Shown: positions 17,625 through 25,581, counted from the stretch's first letter. The stretch: DNA of 64,000 nt from Prevotella herbatica (GCF_017347605.1 NZ_AP024484.1:2928501-2992500), one strand, 5' to 3'. Made by a program: numbers and translations. Notes: generated by a model not told the origin, from the sequence alone.

Positions 17625-17650
17625 GGGATGTGCGTTAGCACATCCCTTTT
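17625..17650 (+). terminator. Strong intrinsic terminator
   Basis: GGGATGTGC and GCACATCCC form a 9-bp perfect stem around GTTA, followed by TTTT. It implies a transcript from the preceding 200-300 bases, where no conventional gene is seen. Confidence 0.85.
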
Positions 17651-17664
17651 ACTGTTTTTATGGT

Positions 17665-17760
17665 TCCCCGCAGATGATTATTGTTTGTTTTCCCGCAGAT
17701 AAATTGAGTATGCTTATGTGGGGGGTGTTCTCTTGCAGATGGTCGCAGAGGAAAGACAGG
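17665..17760. repeat. Degenerate CCCGCAGAT repeats
   Basis: CCCCGCAGATGA (17667), TCCCGCAGATAA (17692) and a variant TCTTGCAGATGGTCGCAGAG (17731) lie between the terminator and the end of the ATPase gene. They belong to the family of the inverted-repeat elements in this island but do not form a complete paired element. Confidence 0.5.
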
Positions 17761-17801
17761 TGGGGGAGATGAATCAGCCGGAAAACGAATCAACTACACC
17801 T

Positions 17802-19082
17802 CTATACTGTATAAAGAGGAAGGCAGGTTAGTTGACCTTGTCTTTTATATGGTAGCATAGAATATCTAATGGCTTTAAGTTCAGGCTTTGCTTTTAATAA
17901 AGTGGTGAGTGAATTAGCCTTGATACTGTATCCTGCTTTGACTTCAATAGGAAGTATATGATCATCGACTTGTATCAAAAAATCGAGTTCTAAGCGTGAA
18001 TTCTCTGCTTGATAATAACATATTGGACATACACTTTTACTTTTCATCTGCTGAAATACAAATTGCTCAGTCATTCCCCCTTTGTACTCGGTAAAAATAT
18101 CGTTTTTCACTAATACTTGTACAGGAGTCGTTTGTACCATAGCCCCTAATAAACCAACATCCGTTGTATATAGTTTGAATGCTGAGAAATCATTGTATAT
18201 ATCAAGTGGTAATGCAATCTTCGTGCAACGCGAAACTTTATAAAGTAAGCCAGCACTTATAAGCCATTGGATAGCCATTTCAAAGTCTTTGGCTCTAGCT
18301 CCAGATCTTATCGCTCCATAAATAAACTTTTTATTTTCTTTGAACAGTTGTGATGGGATACTATTCCAAACCATTCTTATACGTTGCGCTTGGTCTTTTG
18401 GGGCATGTTTCGAAAAGTCCATTTCATAACCGTGTAGTATTTCATTCTGAATTCTACGCACTTCTTGTAACGCATCTGTTTCTACGTATTTTTTTACAAC
18501 TTCAGGCATACCACCTACGTAATAGTATTGGCGTAGCAGGTCAATAAATTTATCATGCAGCAATGAAATTGTATCGAAGTCACGACTAGCAAGAAGTTTG
18601 TACGCTTCATCTTCTCCTTTTGCTATCAGAAATTCTTCGAAGTTCATTGGGTATACATTCATCTCATTAACTTTGCCAACAGGATATGAGATACCCTCGT
18701 GTAATGAGATGCCTAACAAAGAACCTGCAGCAGCAATATGGTATTCAGGGGCATCCTCACAGAAATATTTCAAAGCTTCAATAGCTTCGGGAATGTCTTG
18801 AACTTCGTCCAAAACAATAAGGGTGTCATTTGGGGTGATGTCTACACCTGTAAGTGCACGTAGGGCACGTAATATTCTGTTAACATCGAAGTCTTGTGAG
18901 AATATCTGCTTTGCAAGTTTGTTATTTCTGCAAACAACGTAAGCCTCTTTAGAATATTCTCTTTTTGCGAATTCTCTTAACAGCCAAGTTTTTCCTACTT
19001 GGCGTGCTCCATTTAGTATAAGAGGCTTTCTGTCTCTTTTACTTTTCCATTCTGTAAGTTGTTGTAAAACAGTTCTTTCCAT
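17802..19082 (-). CDS. AAA ATPase with DUF4143 domain
   Basis: Cytoplasmic P-loop ATPase of the AAA_14/DUF4143 family, 426 residues. Visible are Walker A (LNGARQVGKTWLL, residues about 20-32) and Walker B (DTLIVLDEVQDIPEAIEAL). The C-terminal DUF4143 half carries ELDFLIQVDDHILPIEVKAG, which has the D...ExK pattern of a PD-(D/E)XK nuclease-like core. Members are common in Bacteroidota, often in several copies and in variable islands; the function is unknown. It stands alone, flanked on both sides by CTCCCGCAGAT repeats, and has three direct repeats across its promoter (19090-19173). Confidence 0.85.
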   Translation of the reverse strand: MERTVLQQLTEWKSKRDRKPLILNGARQVGKTWLLREFAKREYSKEAYVVCRNNKLAKQIFSQDFDVNRILRALRALTGVDITPNDTLIVLDEVQDIPEAIEALKYFCEDAPEYHIAAAGSLLGISLHEGISYPVGKVNEMNVYPMNFEEFLIAKGEDEAYKLLASRDFDTISLLHDKFIDLLRQYYYVGGMPEVVKKYVETDALQEVRRIQNEILHGYEMDFSKHAPKDQAQRIRMVWNSIPSQLFKENKKFIYGAIRSGARAKDFEMAIQWLISAGLLYKVSRCTKIALPLDIYNDFSAFKLYTTDVGLLGAMVQTTPVQVLVKNDIFTEYKGGMTEQFVFQQMKSKSVCPICYYQAENSRLELDFLIQVDDHILPIEVKAGYSIKANSLTTLLKAKPELKAIRYSMLPYKRQGQLTCLPLYTV

Positions 19083-19089
19083 ATTGTAT

Positions 19090-19173
19090 ATACATTTTTA
19101 TGCACATGATATATGCTTATAAATACATAAATACGCACATAATTATGATGCAAAGATACATAAATCTGCACAT
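19090..19173 (-). promoter_or_regulatory. Promoter with three direct repeats at 33-bp spacing
   Basis: Three 18-base copies of ATACATAAATnYGCACAT start at 19090 (ATACATTTTTATGCACAT), 19123 (ATACATAAATACGCACAT) and 19156 (ATACATAAATCTGCACAT), exactly 33 bases apart. The -7 element TATCTTTG on the - strand (19158-19151) overlaps the third copy. The copies therefore cover the promoter and the 5' leader of the ATPase gene, as expected for an operator array with sites on the same helix face (about three turns apart). Confidence 0.65.
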
Positions 19174-19352
19174 GTTTAATACATTTCACAACACTTTTTT
19201 TTACTTTATTTTTAGTACTATTTTTATTCATTGATAAAAATACAACAAATGTTGTTTGCCGTTTTCAATTTGGTACTAATAAACTAAGCCATGTTTATTG
19301 GCGATAAAAGTATAATTGTATCCCTAATAAACAACTAGGTGGAGCTACGTAT

Positions 19353-19470
19353 TCTCCCGCAGATGACGCAGATGAATGCAGCAGGGCTGCATTATTTCGC
19401 AGAGATTATAGCTTGACGTTAATGTAGTTCTTGGGGTTCGTCTGCGATCATCAGCGAGATCTGCGAGAGA
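19353..19470. repeat. Inverted-repeat element 2 (CTCCCGCAGAT family)
   Basis: A 118-bp segment starting TCTCCCGCAGATGACGCAGA and ending AGCGAGATCTGCGAGAGA, an imperfect reverse complement of the start. The interior contains a short hairpin, ATGCAGCAGGGCTGCAT. A lone half-copy follows at 19521 (TCTCCCGCAGATTACGTAGA). Confidence 0.65.
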
Positions 19471-19639
19471 CATTGGGGTTTCTTTGTGCAATAGCGTGAG
19501 TACGCTTGTGTGATTATTCTCCCGCAGATTACGTAGATTAACGCAGAGAAAATGCTTCTTATAATTATAAAATTCATTTATTAATACCACGAAATGAAGT
19601 TTTTTGAGAAAAGGGTATAGCAGTTATCTTAAAAATCAC

Positions 19640-19647
19640 TATATTTG
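19640..19647 (+). promoter_or_regulatory. -7 element upstream of the AAA-DUF4276 pair
   Basis: TATATTTG matches TAnnTTTG. It lies 78 bases before a possible 48-codon leader gene and about 250 bases before the ATPase start; no better candidate is visible closer to the ATPase. Confidence 0.5.
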
Positions 19648-19724
19648 TAACTTAATAAAATGCCATTATTTACATGGGGTAAAATAAATGAACTGTGTTA
19701 ACATATAAAACATCGAGTATTAAT

Positions 19725-19871
19725 ATGCTGGATTTTCATATAGAAAAATACATAGTTACATATCCTAATCTTAAGACCATTAATGACATAGTGCTTCTTG
19801 AATGCATTTCATTTCAGGGATGTCACAATAATATGAATAACCATCAGTATGCAAGAAATTGGAGTTACTGA
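19725..19871 (+). CDS. Possible 48-residue small protein upstream of the AAA ATPase
   Basis: An ATG-started frame with coding-like composition (MLDFHIEKYIVTYPNLKTIN, then a segment with CISFQGCHNN) ends 26 bases before the AAA ATPase gene on the same strand. It follows the only good promoter element. No family is recognised. It could be a third component of the pair, a leader peptide, or chance. Confidence 0.3.
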   Translation: MLDFHIEKYIVTYPNLKTINDIVLLECISFQGCHNNMNNHQYARNWSY

Positions 19872-19897
19872 TAACTGAAGAAATATAAAAACTTAAT

Positions 19898-20986
19898 ATG
19901 ATAGAGCAAATTATTATCGAAAACTACAAATCAATCTGTTCTGCAAAGATTCCTATGAAGAGTCTTAATGTGCTGATTGGCTCTAACGGAGTTGGAAAAA
20001 GTAATTTCATCTCATTTTTTGACCTCGTAAAAAATATGCTAGATCAGAATTTGGGTAATTATATTTTAAGTAACGGAGGCATTGAAAGATTTCTCTATGG
20101 AGGATCAAAAAAATCTAAATATATAAAAGGAATTATTGATTTTAATAATACTAATGCTTTTTTCTTTAAATTAAATCCAACAACAGATAATAAGGCTTTC
20201 ATTGAAGAATCTGGAGATTATTTCAATGGAATCGACGATGATGCAAAGAATTATACTATATGGCATAAGCATTATTATGATAAAGCTGTAGAAGAGTCAG
20301 GAATTATGCAAGCAAATAATTCTAGAGCAGCATATTTGAAATCATATATTAAGAACTTAATAGTTTATCATTTCCATGATTCTAGCAAAAGCTCTCCTAT
20401 GAGGCGTGACTGTCCTGTTGATGATAATGAGAGATTAAAACATGATGGATCAAATCTGGCAGCATTTTTGTACAGACTTCAAGAAACAGAACCAAAATCA
20501 TTGAAATTGATTGAAGGTGTAGTTAGGTCTATTGCTCCATACTTTAAAGGCTTTAAACTTCAACCCAATCGTATAACTCCAGATCGTATAAAACTAGAGT
20601 GGGAAGAATTTAACTCTGATATGTATTTAGATGCTCAAAGTTTTTCTGATGGAACAATCCGTTTTATTGCATTGGCTACAGTATTGTTGCAACCATATTT
20701 GCCGGATACGATTATTATAGATGAACCAGAGCTAGGTCTTCATCCTTCAGCTATCAATAAGTTGGCAGCTCTAATGAAAAAAGCCTCAAAGAAGACACAA
20801 CTAATTGTGGCTACTCAGTCTGTAAATCTTGTAGATTGTTTTGAAGCCGAAGATATTTTAGTTGTTGATAGAAAAGATAATCAAACAGAATTCAATAGGT
20901 TGTCATCTGATGAGTTATCTGCATGGATAGGGGAGTATAGTCTTGGAGAGATATGGGAGAAAAATGTGATAGGAGGTCAGCCATGA
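19898..20986 (+). CDS. AAA family ATPase (RecF/OLD-like), partner of DUF4276
   Basis: SMC/RecF-like ATPase of 362 residues of the AAA_21 type. It opens with IENYKSICSAKIPM, then Walker A GSNGVGKSNF (about residues 28-37). The signature-like motif DAQSFSDGTIRFIALA comes near residue 245 and Walker B TIIIDEPELGLHPSA near 272, followed by LIVATQS with the sensing residue. It lacks the C-terminal TOPRIM domain of OLD nucleases. The stop overlaps the start of the DUF4276 gene (ATGA), so the two are coupled, and that neighbour carries a TOPRIM-like motif. Such pairs are widely found in defence islands; a role in phage defence is inference. Confidence 0.85.
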   Translation: MIEQIIIENYKSICSAKIPMKSLNVLIGSNGVGKSNFISFFDLVKNMLDQNLGNYILSNGGIERFLYGGSKKSKYIKGIIDFNNTNAFFFKLNPTTDNKAFIEESGDYFNGIDDDAKNYTIWHKHYYDKAVEESGIMQANNSRAAYLKSYIKNLIVYHFHDSSKSSPMRRDCPVDDNERLKHDGSNLAAFLYRLQETEPKSLKLIEGVVRSIAPYFKGFKLQPNRITPDRIKLEWEEFNSDMYLDAQSFSDGTIRFIALATVLLQPYLPDTIIIDEPELGLHPSAINKLAALMKKASKKTQLIVATQSVNLVDCFEAEDILVVDRKDNQTEFNRLSSDELSAWIGEYSLGEIWEKNVIGGQP

Positions 20987-21639
20987 AAAGACTTTGTATC
21001 ATCGTTGAAGGTCAAACGGAACAAGAATTTGTTAAGACACTTATAGCTCCTTACTTGTTGGGATTTGGAATTTATTCTGTTGAACCTATTCTTATACATA
21101 CTAGCAAACATGGGCGTGGAGGTTTCGTAAATTACGAACACCTAAAAAATGATGCGTTGAAATTATTATCATCATCAAAAAATGATATTATAGTCTCAAT
21201 GTTAGTTGATTTCTTTAGATGTCCTGAATTGCCACAAAAAGAGCGTTATGAAAAGATAGCTGATCATAAATCAAAAGTGGATGAAATGGAAAAGTGTATT
21301 GGCGATGATATAAACGACTCTCGCTTTATTCCTTACATTCAGCTTCACGAATTTGAATCTCTGCTCTATTCTTCGAATAAAGGATTTGAAGCATATTTTT
21401 CAGATGATGAACAGAAGAACACACAAAAGATAATAGATGAATATCCAAATCCTGAAGATATAAATTCTAGTCCACAAAAAGCTCCATCAAAGCGTTTGCT
21501 GGCTATCAAAGACGATTATGATAAAGTGATAGAAGGTAATATTATAGCTTTGGAAGTAGGGTTTAAGCAAATTATGGATAAATGTCCAAGATTCAAGGCT
21601 TGGATAGAAAAACAAAAATCTGCTTGTGAAACAGTTTAG
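20983..21639 (+). CDS. DUF4276 protein, TOPRIM-like partner of the AAA ATPase
   Basis: A 218-residue protein. The start MKRLCIIVEGQTEQEFVKTL has the hydrophobic strand plus EGxTE motif of TOPRIM folds, and the later hydrophobic strand with VSMLVDFFRCP may supply the acidic metal site; LHEFESLLYS and NPEDINSSPQKAPSKRL are conserved in DUF4276. I start at ATG 20983, which overlaps the ATPase stop and has an unusually good Shine-Dalgarno (AGGAGGT at 20971-20977); an upstream in-frame codon at 20953 is less likely. With the ATPase it would form a two-protein equivalent of an OLD nuclease. Confidence 0.8.
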   Translation: MKRLCIIVEGQTEQEFVKTLIAPYLLGFGIYSVEPILIHTSKHGRGGFVNYEHLKNDALKLLSSSKNDIIVSMLVDFFRCPELPQKERYEKIADHKSKVDEMEKCIGDDINDSRFIPYIQLHEFESLLYSSNKGFEAYFSDDEQKNTQKIIDEYPNPEDINSSPQKAPSKRLLAIKDDYDKVIEGNIIALEVGFKQIMDKCPRFKAWIEKQKSACETV

Positions 21640-21772
21640 ATATAAAACGCTTCTCGACTACGTCGTAGCGACAGGATGTCAATGATTTATGATTTACATT
21701 CAGCATTTAATATCTGATGTTTGATCTATCTATTTTATGTAGGGTAAATTCTTGTATGTGTGCAAGTTACAG

Positions 21773-21802
21773 TTTGCTCCCGTCATTAATGTCGGGAGCA
21801 AA
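21773..21802. terminator. Hairpin between DUF4276 and the Panacea antitoxin
   Basis: TTTGCTCCCG and CGGGAGCAAA form a 10-bp perfect stem with a 10-base loop between two convergent genes. T tracts are weak on both sides, so termination efficiency is uncertain. Confidence 0.6.
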
Positions 21803-21826
21803 GCAATCTGGCATCATATATGGCTA

Positions 21827-22792
21827 TTAAATTGTATTCAATTTAAATGCTTCATTGTATGAAATAAGATTGTCGCAGTCATGATATTCTTTGTGACTCA
21901 TTGCTGATATTTGCGCTGAAGACATATCTTTGAATTTATCAACGATAATATTCAGTATTCCAATTTCTTGTGGAGTGAGTTCCTCTAAATCAGGTTGCTC
22001 TGTGATATACAATTCTGTTCCACAGGCACCAGAATTAAACTCAACCAATTCTGATTCTACACCATCAATTAAACTATACACCCGATCCCATCTTAATGGC
22101 ACTGGACCATATTGTATTGCCATGTATGATAAACCGGTAATGCCTTTACCATACGTCTTATATGATAAGAAATCAGTATAGAAAAGTAACTTGTTCATCT
22201 TTGTGTTGAAGACTCTACCACATTTGTCCAATAGAAAGAGAATTGTGCTTCTTAATTTATCATACGACTGTGTGGCATATCCGTTGCACAAGCCTCGTGA
22301 TGATGTGGAGAAAATCATCTTTTCTTCTATCTTATGATCATTCATAGAGACTTTATGTAAAGCAGTAAGGAGCTTTTCGTAGTCTTTTACCTCAAACTGA
22401 TTTTTGGCATTTTCAACGAATGTGCGAAAGACTTCTGGATTCTTGATTAAATTCAATATCTTTCCGTTAGCCTCACTCGGTATATCGCCATTTTCGTATA
22501 GACGATATTGATTATCTCCGAAACCAAGTATCTTTGACATTTTAGATGCAGACAAGTCATACATCCTTCTTATTTTCTTTATTTCATCAGGAAACGGTAT
22601 TCCGTATTTCACCCTATATTGATTATAGACTTGAGAAAGATTTGCTGTATCAATTTCGGTTGTTGTAAATCTTTCCTTAGTATCTTCACATAAGTAATAT
22701 GATGAAATATACTGGAACTTCTCTTTGCGGAATTCCAATTCAGCTTTTTCTGTTTTAAGTATAGCGTTTCCTCCTGTGAATGGACTTTTCAT
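21827..22792 (-). CDS. Panacea-domain (DUF4065) antitoxin with MqsA-like HTH
   Basis: A 321-residue protein in two parts. Residues 1-130 look like an MqsA-type antitoxin N-terminus: a decayed zinc-finger start (SPFTGGNAIL where CPxCGG is usual) and an XRE-like helix-turn-helix (IKKIRRMYDLSASKMSKILG, then NQYRLYENGDIPSEANGKIL). Residues about 170-321 are the Panacea/DUF4065 (SocA-like) domain, with LLFYTDFLSYKTYGKGITGL and YMAIQYGPVPLRWDRVYSLI. Panacea proteins are known as antitoxins for many unrelated toxins encoded beside them. No toxin gene is seen within the adjacent spacers, so this copy looks orphaned. A similar 3' end survives at 25.5 kb. Confidence 0.8.
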   Translation of the reverse strand: MKSPFTGGNAILKTEKAELEFRKEKFQYISSYYLCEDTKERFTTTEIDTANLSQVYNQYRVKYGIPFPDEIKKIRRMYDLSASKMSKILGFGDNQYRLYENGDIPSEANGKILNLIKNPEVFRTFVENAKNQFEVKDYEKLLTALHKVSMNDHKIEEKMIFSTSSRGLCNGYATQSYDKLRSTILFLLDKCGRVFNTKMNKLLFYTDFLSYKTYGKGITGLSYMAIQYGPVPLRWDRVYSLIDGVESELVEFNSGACGTELYITEQPDLEELTPQEIGILNIIVDKFKDMSSAQISAMSHKEYHDCDNLISYNEAFKLNTI

Positions 22793-22829
22793 TGTTTTAA
22801 TCTTTAAATGGGTATTTGATTATTTTCTA

Positions 22830-22837
22830 CAAAAATA
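22830..22837 (-). promoter_or_regulatory. -7 element of the Panacea gene
   Basis: TATTTTTG on the - strand, 38 bases upstream of the start codon, matches TAnnTTTG. Confidence 0.55.
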
Positions 22838-23015
22838 CAAATAAAGTTGAATATTTGCAATTATTGTTGTTGATAATTAACTTTAAAGTTGTTTTTGTCT
22901 GTTATCATGGAACTTCACCAGAACAACAGTTCTATCTTTGTGCATTCCTGGTAATGGTTTGTTTATTTGTCTATTCTCTCGTAGATTTGATTCATTGCAT
23001 GTGTAAACGGGCGAT

Positions 23016-23183
23016 TCTCCCGCAGATCTCGCAGATTTACGCAGACAAAAGACAGTTAGGTAAATGAATCTGCCAAAGCAGATGCATCAGATAGCACAGA
23101 GAAACGCAGTTACGACACAGTGGAAGAATAGTAGTTTAGGTTGATGTGTTTTATCTGCGTGAATCTGCGTAATCTGCGGGAGA
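23016..23183. repeat. Inverted-repeat element 3 (CTCCCGCAGAT family)
   Basis: A 168-bp segment beginning TCTCCCGCAGATCTCGCAGA and ending CTGCGTAATCTGCGGGAGA, with internal copies of ACGCAGAC and ATCTGCGTGA in opposite orientations. Further degenerate half-copies run to about 23300 (TCTGCCGGAGAA, TCTGTGGGGAAT). No coding potential is visible between the Panacea and AbiEi genes apart from this element and the AbiE operator region. Confidence 0.7.
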
Positions 23184-23368
23184 CTATGTAGTTCAAGCTA
23201 TTGCATTTTAATCTGCCGGAGAATATATCTGCTTTAGCAGATGCTGTAGTTACATACAAAGAAAAGAATATCAGTGGGATATCTGTGGGGAATAGACTGT
23301 TTTGCAGATATACGTAGTAATTATAGCTTTAATTTATAAATGGCTTCAAAGTGAGGAAAGTATATTTG

Positions 23369-23529
23369 TGCATATTTGGCAATAAATTGAGTGTATTGCC
23401 AAATATGCACTATTTTGTCAGAAGTTAAGTTAACAACCCTGTTTGGTGGTTATTAGTATTAAAAATAGATAATAATTAGTGCATTAATGGCAATAATTAT
23501 TGATATTTGCCTAAATTGCACTATTTTTG
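23369..23529 (+). promoter_or_regulatory. AbiE operator/promoter region with palindrome and direct repeat
   Basis: A 16-bp perfect inverted repeat, TGCATATTTGGCAATA (23369-23384) and its complement (23394-23409), is followed by ACTATTTTGT. A second, similar right half, TTTGCCTAAATTGCACTATT, occurs near 23507 and runs into TATTTTTG (23522-23529), a good -7 element 30 bases before the AbiEi start. A weaker left half, AGTGCATTAATGGCAATA, lies near 23480. AbiEi proteins are known to repress their own promoter by binding inverted repeats, so these are probable operators. Confidence 0.65.
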
Positions 23530-23559
23530 TAGCAGTAATAAAAAGAAGATAAACATTGT

Positions 23560-24303
23560 ATGATAGGAAATGTAGATATATTAGACTACGCCAAAAGAAC
23601 TCAGACATTTACCTGTAAACAGATGTTGAGTGATTTTGCTAAGGACGGGAAATCATTCTCGCCAAATACTATCACATCTGCTTTGAGACGCCTAGTAAAG
23701 AATAATATTCTGCAAAAGGTAGATCGTGGAATGTTCCGTTTGTCGCAAACCGTGAAAATAGGTTTTTCTGCTTATTATGACGAAGAAATGTCTATGATTG
23801 AAAGTCTTGTCCGCACCAAATTTCCGTTCATAAGATTTTGCGTGTGGAACAGTTCTGACGTAAAACGCTTCTCGCATTATGTAAGCAATATAAATGTGAT
23901 ATTTGTAGATGTAGAGCGAGATTGTGAGAAGTCTGTCTTTAATGCTTTGATTAATGCCTTGCCCGACAAGAATATTTATCTGAAACCATCTCAGGATGAT
24001 TATGTGCATTACATATTTGGTAAGCCAACTATTGTTGTCAGAACACTTATATCAGAAGCGCCACTGATATTACTTGGTGATAAAAGTACACGAGTTTCTT
24101 TGGAAAAGGTTCTTGTTGATTCTGTCCTTGACAAAGATTTCTTTTCTTTTCAGGAGTATGAAAGTCTTAGGCTATTCAGAAATGCTTACGATGTCTGCTC
24201 TGTTAATGAGCAAAAATTATTGCGCTATGCCAGAAGACGCAATAAGGTAAATTTAATTAAGAATATAATCACAGAAGTAAATAATACTAATATATTTGAT
24301 TAA
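23560..24303 (+). CDS. AbiEi-like antitoxin (winged helix)
   Basis: A 247-residue putative antitoxin and autorepressor of an AbiE type IV toxin-antitoxin pair. The N-terminal 65 residues form a winged helix (FTCKQMLSDFAKDGKSFSPN, then ITSALRRLVKNNILQKVDRG, FRLS). The rest matches the DUF6088/AbiEi C-terminal region (VWNSSDVKRFSHYVSNINVI, followed by VDVERDCEKSVFNAL). Its stop overlaps the toxin start (TAATG), the standard arrangement. In studied AbiE systems the antitoxin does not bind the toxin but counters its activity and represses transcription. Confidence 0.85.
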   Translation: MIGNVDILDYAKRTQTFTCKQMLSDFAKDGKSFSPNTITSALRRLVKNNILQKVDRGMFRLSQTVKIGFSAYYDEEMSMIESLVRTKFPFIRFCVWNSSDVKRFSHYVSNINVIFVDVERDCEKSVFNALINALPDKNIYLKPSQDDYVHYIFGKPTIVVRTLISEAPLILLGDKSTRVSLEKVLVDSVLDKDFFSFQEYESLRLFRNAYDVCSVNEQKLLRYARRRNKVNLIKNIITEVNNTNIFD

Positions 24304-25391
24304 TGATAAACGCAGAAAGTCGTTCTATGAACTGGATTAACCATGTTTCATCTCTATATCCTTCATTGGACAAAACTCTTATAGAAAAATCCATCCGTGC
24401 ATTTTCATTGCTTGAATCCCTTGCGCGTTCTGGCTGTCCATTTACGTTTAAAGGAGGTACGGCTTGTATGCTTCACCTTGGTAGCAGTAAAAGATTATCA
24501 ATAGATATTGACGTAATTTGTCCTCCAAATACGGATATTAAGAAGTATGTGGAGAAATATTCTGACGAATATGGATTTCAGAATATAGAATTGGTTGAAA
24601 GAAAATCTTCACATAATGTACCTAAATCTCATGCTAAATTTTTCTATCAGGTAAGTTATGTTACAAGTTCAGAAGAAGATAAAATTTTATTGGATGTGCT
24701 GTTTGAAGACATCCACTATGGTGACGTTAAGCAATTGCCAATTAGAAGTCCGTTTCTAAAGATGGACGGCGAAGATGTTTTGGTAAATGTACCGTCTGTA
24801 GCTGATATTCTAGGAGATAAGCTTACAGCGTTTGCACCTCACACAACAGGTGTTCCATTTTTTAAGGATAAAAGGAACTGTTCCCTGGAAATTATCAAGC
24901 AGATGTTTGATGTGGCTTCTTTATTTGATGTTGTTTCAGATTTTAAACAAACACGAAACACATTTACCAAGTTTGCTGATGTTGAACTTGGTTATAGAGA
25001 ACTAAAGAATTTATCATATAAGGATATCCTTCTTAATACAATAAATACATCTTTGTGCATAGCATTGCGTGGAAATGTAAATTCTGAGGATTTTATCCAA
25101 CTACAAAATGGTATCAAACGAATTGGCGGTTTGATTATTGGTGAACATTATGTTATTGACACAGCAATCAAAGATGCAGCAAAGGCTGCCTATCTTGCAA
25201 CGATCATATTATATGACGTTAAGTCAGAAGTAAAACATTATAATGATAGTAGTGTTGATGAAATAAAAGATATGACCATAACAAAATTAAATACTAAGCT
25301 CAATAAACTGAAGAAATCTAATGTGGAAGCATTCTATTATTGGGCATTGATTGATGAAATGTTTAAAGCACATATTGTTATTGATCATTAA
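24303..25391 (+). CDS. AbiEii/AbiGii nucleotidyltransferase toxin
   Basis: Toxin of the AbiE pair, 362 residues, a DNA-polymerase-beta-like nucleotidyltransferase of the PF08843 family. The catalytic signature FTFKGGTACMLHLGSSKRLSIDID contains GGT...S and the metal-binding DxD; LLDVLFEDIHYGD supplies the third acidic residue and VPSVADILGDKLTAFAPHT is the conserved K/D motif. Related MenT toxins add nucleotides to tRNA acceptor stems. The overlap with the antitoxin gene suggests coupled translation. The gene is intact and no catalytic residue is missing. Confidence 0.87.
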   Translation: MINAESRSMNWINHVSSLYPSLDKTLIEKSIRAFSLLESLARSGCPFTFKGGTACMLHLGSSKRLSIDIDVICPPNTDIKKYVEKYSDEYGFQNIELVERKSSHNVPKSHAKFFYQVSYVTSSEEDKILLDVLFEDIHYGDVKQLPIRSPFLKMDGEDVLVNVPSVADILGDKLTAFAPHTTGVPFFKDKRNCSLEIIKQMFDVASLFDVVSDFKQTRNTFTKFADVELGYRELKNLSYKDILLNTINTSLCIALRGNVNSEDFIQLQNGIKRIGGLIIGEHYVIDTAIKDAAKAAYLATIILYDVKSEVKHYNDSSVDEIKDMTITKLNTKLNKLKKSNVEAFYYWALIDEMFKAHIVIDH

Positions 25392-25418
25392 TTTTATCTT
25401 TCAGTGGTATAAAGTTTA

Positions 25419-25451
25419 AAACCGTGATCAATAGTCACGGTTTCTTTTTTT
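25419..25451 (+). terminator. Terminator of the AbiE operon
   Basis: AAACCGTGA and TCACGGTTT form a 9-bp stem around TCAATAG, followed by CTTTTTTT, 27 bases after the toxin stop. Confidence 0.88.
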
Positions 25452-25490
25452 ATAAGTCTTTTCAAATAGAGTGGTGTATTTCTTCAATAG

Positions 25491-25556
25491 TTAGACAGCA
25501 TTCAACTTGAATGCTTCAGTATATGAAATATGATGGTTTACGTTATGATTATCAGA
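25491..25556 (-). pseudogene. 3' remnant of a second Panacea-domain gene
   Basis: On the - strand this 66-bp stretch encodes SSDNHNVNHHISYTEAFKLN then AV and a stop. This matches the C-terminus of the Panacea antitoxin at 21.8 kb (DCDNLISYNEAFKLNTI, stop) in sequence and in ending. An in-frame TAG lies immediately upstream, and nothing further back resembles the family. It is the decayed tail of a homologous gene, in the same orientation as the intact copy. Confidence 0.7.
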
Positions 25557-25581
25557 AGACTAGGGGAGTGGTATAAACACA

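Noticed and set aside
22816..23067. 83-codon hydrophobic frame between the Panacea and AbiEi genes
   Set aside because: Overlaps the Panacea promoter and ends in the inverted-repeat element; no homologous features.
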